Program-made: the position numbers and the translations under genes
In this document: positions 62,119 to 64,000 of the stretch, piece by piece
How positions within the stretch are numbered: position 1 is the stretch's first letter
Layout of the letters: every line of letters begins with the position of its first letter
Notes under the pieces: generated by a model
The model's input: the letters and a program-made list of their open reading frames with translations, nothing else
Told to the model about the DNA's origin: nothing
The model's database searches: none
From: CALVGQ01 sp031551965
GTDB lineage: Bacteria > Bacillota_I > Bacilli_A > Erysipelotrichales > Erysipelotrichaceae
DNA length: 64,000 bases
Reading direction: 5' to 3'
Assembly: GCA_031551965.1 (NCBI GenBank)
Contig: JAVBMW010000009.1
Location: 158,470-222,469, forward strand

Positions 62119-62784
62119 TTATTTTTCAAAACGATAACCTACTCCCCTAAGCGTTACAATGTATTGTGCATATTCCTTTAATGATTGTCTCAATAGTTTG
62201 ATATGGGTATCCAATGTACGATCATCACCAAAAAAATCATATCCCCATACATTGGATAATAATTTTTCTCTAGTCAAAGCAATTCCTCTATTCTTTACCA
62301 AATAATACAACAACTCATATTCTTTTGGAGAAAGGTTTATCACTTCATCCCGAATCGTTACAATGCGGGCAGTGTAATCTATTTTAAGTTCATTGAGTAC
62401 AAATTCATCCACTTCATTTTGTTGATTCATCCGTTTCATAATGGCATGAATTCTCATCATCAATTCTTTGCTAGAAAATGGTTTCACAACATAGTCATCA
62501 ATACCGAGTTCAAATCCATGGATTTTATCATATTCTTCACCCAAAGCTGAAAGCAAGATAATAGGTGTTCGTTTTTCTTTTCTGATTTCTTTAGCCGCAG
62601 AAAAACCATCAAGAAGGGGCATCATGATATCCATCACAATACAGTCATAATCATTTTTCATGACTAAATCTACTGCTTCTTGTCCATTTTGAGCTTCATC
62701 GCATTGGAAACCTTCATAATTAGCGTACTTACGAATCATTTCTCGTATTTTGATTTCATCATCAACTATTAATATTTTCGCCAT
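62119..62784 (-). CDS. OmpR/PhoB-family response regulator (PhoP-like)
   Basis: A 221-residue regulator. The receiver domain has the phospho-acceptor Asp in DCIVMDIMMP (about 51) and the KPF lysine (about 101); the winged-helix output domain has LSPKEYELLYYL and WGYDFFGDDRTLDTHIKLLR. The upstream region contains TTCACA-N5-TTCACA, the arrangement bound by Bacillus PhoP, so autoregulation is likely. The stimulus is not shown by the sequence; a phosphate role is only a suggestion. Confidence 0.9.
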   Translation of the reverse strand: MAKILIVDDEIKIREMIRKYANYEGFQCDEAQNGQEAVDLVMKNDYDCIVMDIMMPLLDGFSAAKEIRKEKRTPIILLSALGEEYDKIHGFELGIDDYVVKPFSSKELMMRIHAIMKRMNQQNEVDEFVLNELKIDYTARIVTIRDEVINLSPKEYELLYYLVKNRGIALTREKLLSNVWGYDFFGDDRTLDTHIKLLRQSLKEYAQYIVTLRGVGYRFEK

Positions 62785-62820
62785 ATAATCACCTACTATA
62801 ATTTTAGTTTAGCTTGTCGA

Positions 62821-62837
62821 TGTGAACAACATGTGAA
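62821..62837 (-). promoter_or_regulatory. PhoP-box-like direct repeat upstream of the response regulator
   Basis: Minus-strand TTCACA-TGTTG-TTCACA, an 11-base period. The wider match is GTTCACAT twice. It lies about 37 bases before the regulator start, next to the mrp stop codon. This spacing is typical of OmpR/PhoB-family dimers. Confidence 0.75.
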
Positions 62838-63659
62838 CTAAATTAATATTTTTTCAAGTATTTTATCTAAATTTGAAGTAAAAGGCATTGCCTCAATATT
62901 TCCAGCATCACAAAGTGCTGCAAGCTGTGGATCGATCGGTAATTTCGCCAATACTTCCAATCCATATTTCATTGCGATCTCATCTGCATGACTTGGTCCA
63001 AAAACCTCAATTTTTTTATGACAATCTTCACATTCAAGATAGCTCATATTTTCTACTAGTCCTAAAACTGGAATATTCATCATTGTTGCCATATTGAGTG
63101 CTTTCTCTACGATCATTCCTACTAGTTCCTGAGGTGTTGTGACCATGATAATGCCATCAAGGGGGATAGATTGAAATACTGTTAAGGCAACATCTCCTGT
63201 ACCAGGGGGCATGTCAACATACAAAACATCGATATCATTCCACACAACATCGCTATAAAATTGTTTAACCATTCCTGCAAGCACAGGTCCTCTGAATAAC
63301 ACTGGTTTAGTTGGATCTTCCAACATCATATTGCTTGACATGATTTGTATTCCTGTTTCAGTATAAGCAGGTAGTATTCCATCTTCATTACCATATGCAG
63401 GTGTGTTGATTCCAAATACTTTCGCAATACTTGGACCGACAATGTCAGAGTCTAAAACCCCTGCCTGCAAGCCATTTCTTTGTGTTTCAACCGCAAGCAT
63501 ACTGGTTACAATACTTTTACCAACTCCACCCTTACCACTTATAACACCAATTACTTTTTTAATGTTGCTTTTGGGATTCTTTTCAATCAATAGTGATTCC
63601 TCTTTTCGATCACTGCAACTTTGATTACAACTACTGCAATTTTGATTACAACTAGACAT
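62838..63659 (-). CDS. Mrp/NBP35-family Fe-S carrier ATPase
   Basis: A cytoplasmic P-loop ATPase that binds and transfers iron-sulfur clusters. A short Cys-rich N-terminus (SSCNQNCSSCNQSC) resembles the ferredoxin-like end of eukaryotic NBP35. GVISGKGGVGKSIV (about 38-51) is the deviant Walker A, and YLECEDC (about 222) holds the CxxC pair that bridges a cluster in the dimer. About 273 residues. The ATG at 63659 follows AGGTAGG; an upstream in-frame extension is rejected. Confidence 0.88.
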   Translation of the reverse strand: MSSCNQNCSSCNQSCSDRKEESLLIEKNPKSNIKKVIGVISGKGGVGKSIVTSMLAVETQRNGLQAGVLDSDIVGPSIAKVFGINTPAYGNEDGILPAYTETGIQIMSSNMMLEDPTKPVLFRGPVLAGMVKQFYSDVVWNDIDVLYVDMPPGTGDVALTVFQSIPLDGIIMVTTPQELVGMIVEKALNMATMMNIPVLGLVENMSYLECEDCHKKIEVFGPSHADEIAMKYGLEVLAKLPIDPQLAALCDAGNIEAMPFTSNLDKILEKILI

Positions 63660-63735
63660 TTTTATACCTACCTTTACACACCAATTATAAAACTTGAAAA
63701 TACTTAATACAATAATAACACTTAAATTATCACTC

Positions 63736-63763
63736 AAAAAAAGAGAAGAACTAGTCCTCTCTT
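63736..63763 (-). terminator. Terminator overlapping the stop of the 40-codon ORF
   Basis: Minus-strand stem AAGAGAGGA / TCTTCTCTT (one G-T pair) with loop CTAGT, followed by seven T. It separates the short ORF from mrp. Confidence 0.8.
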
Positions 63764-63873
63764 GTTTGAATAATCATTAATCCATTTGAATCAAGTTGTT
63801 TAGTTAAAGAATCATGAATCAGTTCTTGAATGACAATTTCCGCAACATATTGAACGATACGGGTGTTTGACAC
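63751..63873 (-). CDS. Short ORF with its own terminator
   Basis: A GTG-started frame of 40 codons (SNTRIVQYVAEIVIQELIHD, then SLTKQLDSNGLMIIQTRED), predicted as one long helix plus a strand. I recognise no family. The terminator overlapping its stop codon, a habit of many genes in this window, argues that it is the end of a real gene. There is no good ribosome site before the GTG, and the frame is open for ten more codons upstream without an ATG, so the start is uncertain. Confidence 0.45.
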   Translation of the reverse strand: MSNTRIVQYVAEIVIQELIHDSLTKQLDSNGLMIIQTRED

Positions 63874-63877
63874 TTTT

Positions 63878-63920
63878 AAAACCGTAAAATACAGAATAGC
63901 CGTTTAAATACGGTTTTTTT
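63878..63920 (+). terminator. Hairpin with T run near the right edge
   Basis: Arms AAAACCGTA and TACGGTTTT (9 bp, perfect) separated by 22 bases and followed by TTTTTTT in the plus direction. No plus-strand gene ends here, so it may block antisense transcription or be part of the leader of the minus-strand short ORF. Confidence 0.5.
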
Positions 63921-63943
63921 ATGTCAAATTATTCATTTTAGTA

Positions 63944-63992
63944 TTGCGTAAATATACGTAAATATGTTATAATATATATGTATATAAGGCGG
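63944..63992 (+). promoter_or_regulatory. Promoter, direct repeat and ribosome site of a gene beyond the right edge
   Basis: TTGCGT (63944-63949), 18-base spacer and extended -10 TGTTATAAT (63965-63973). Two copies of CGTAAATAT (63947-63955, 63957-63965) fill the spacer with a 10-base period, an operator-like position. AAGGCGG (63986-63992) is a ribosome site whose start codon would fall at about position 63999 or beyond. Confidence 0.65.
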
Positions 63993-64000
63993 TATTTTAT

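Overview
The window is about 64 kb of AT-rich chromosome from a low-GC Gram-positive bacterium (Bacillota). It has Gram-positive lipoprotein signals, strong Shine-Dalgarno sites, MutS2, RNase HIII, CshA-type helicase and Ktr potassium uptake. It also carries several homologues of Bacillus sporulation genes: a GerE-like regulator, a GerM-domain protein and a SpoVID-like LysM protein. I infer Erysipelotrichia or a close relative; the sequence alone does not fix the genus. Most genes lie on the minus strand in tight operons. Very many of them end in a hairpin that overlaps the stop codon.

1-22.5 kb is mainly housekeeping. An operon reads gmk, trkA, trkH, rsmE, an unknown gene, mtaB and murE (cut by the left edge). 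Next come pheA with a thioredoxin-like lipoprotein, a peptide and cofactor salvage operon (S9 peptidase, aldo/keto reductase, pyridoxamine-kinase-like, M20 peptidase), a DUF2975/XRE/DUF4173 module, the SpoVID-like gene, and engB, lon and tig. The tig promoter is embedded in two CIRCE-like heat-shock operators.

22.5-28.7 kb looks like an accessory island. It holds gene relics, a lactococcin-972-type bacteriocin cassette (ABC ATPase, bacteriocin-associated membrane protein, secreted peptide), a short cysteine-rich peptide, a possible peptide-sensing regulator and a DUF5131 gene.

28.7-42.8 kb returns to the core. GerM-like, YsnB-like phosphodiesterase, tRNA-Arg, murI, VanY-like peptidase, GerE-like, uvrC, mutS2, cvpA, rnhC, a lipoprotein, dCMP deaminase, rhomboid, rluD and lspA follow one another. 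From memory, part of this order resembles the Bacillus racE/gerE/uvrC neighbourhood.

43-64 kb is mixed. It contains a GNAT/DUF3795 pair, a heterodimeric ABC exporter preceded by a 47-codon ORF and attenuator, a TSCPD protein, KtrAB, a DEAD-box helicase and a diacylglycerol-kinase-like protein. It also contains a metallochaperone-type GTPase operon with an unusual His/Cys repeat, a RelBE-type toxin-antitoxin pair, rubrerythrin, a PhoPR-like two-component system with a TTCACA repeat upstream, and Mrp. At the right edge there is a short gene with its own terminator and a promoter for a plus-strand gene lying beyond the window.
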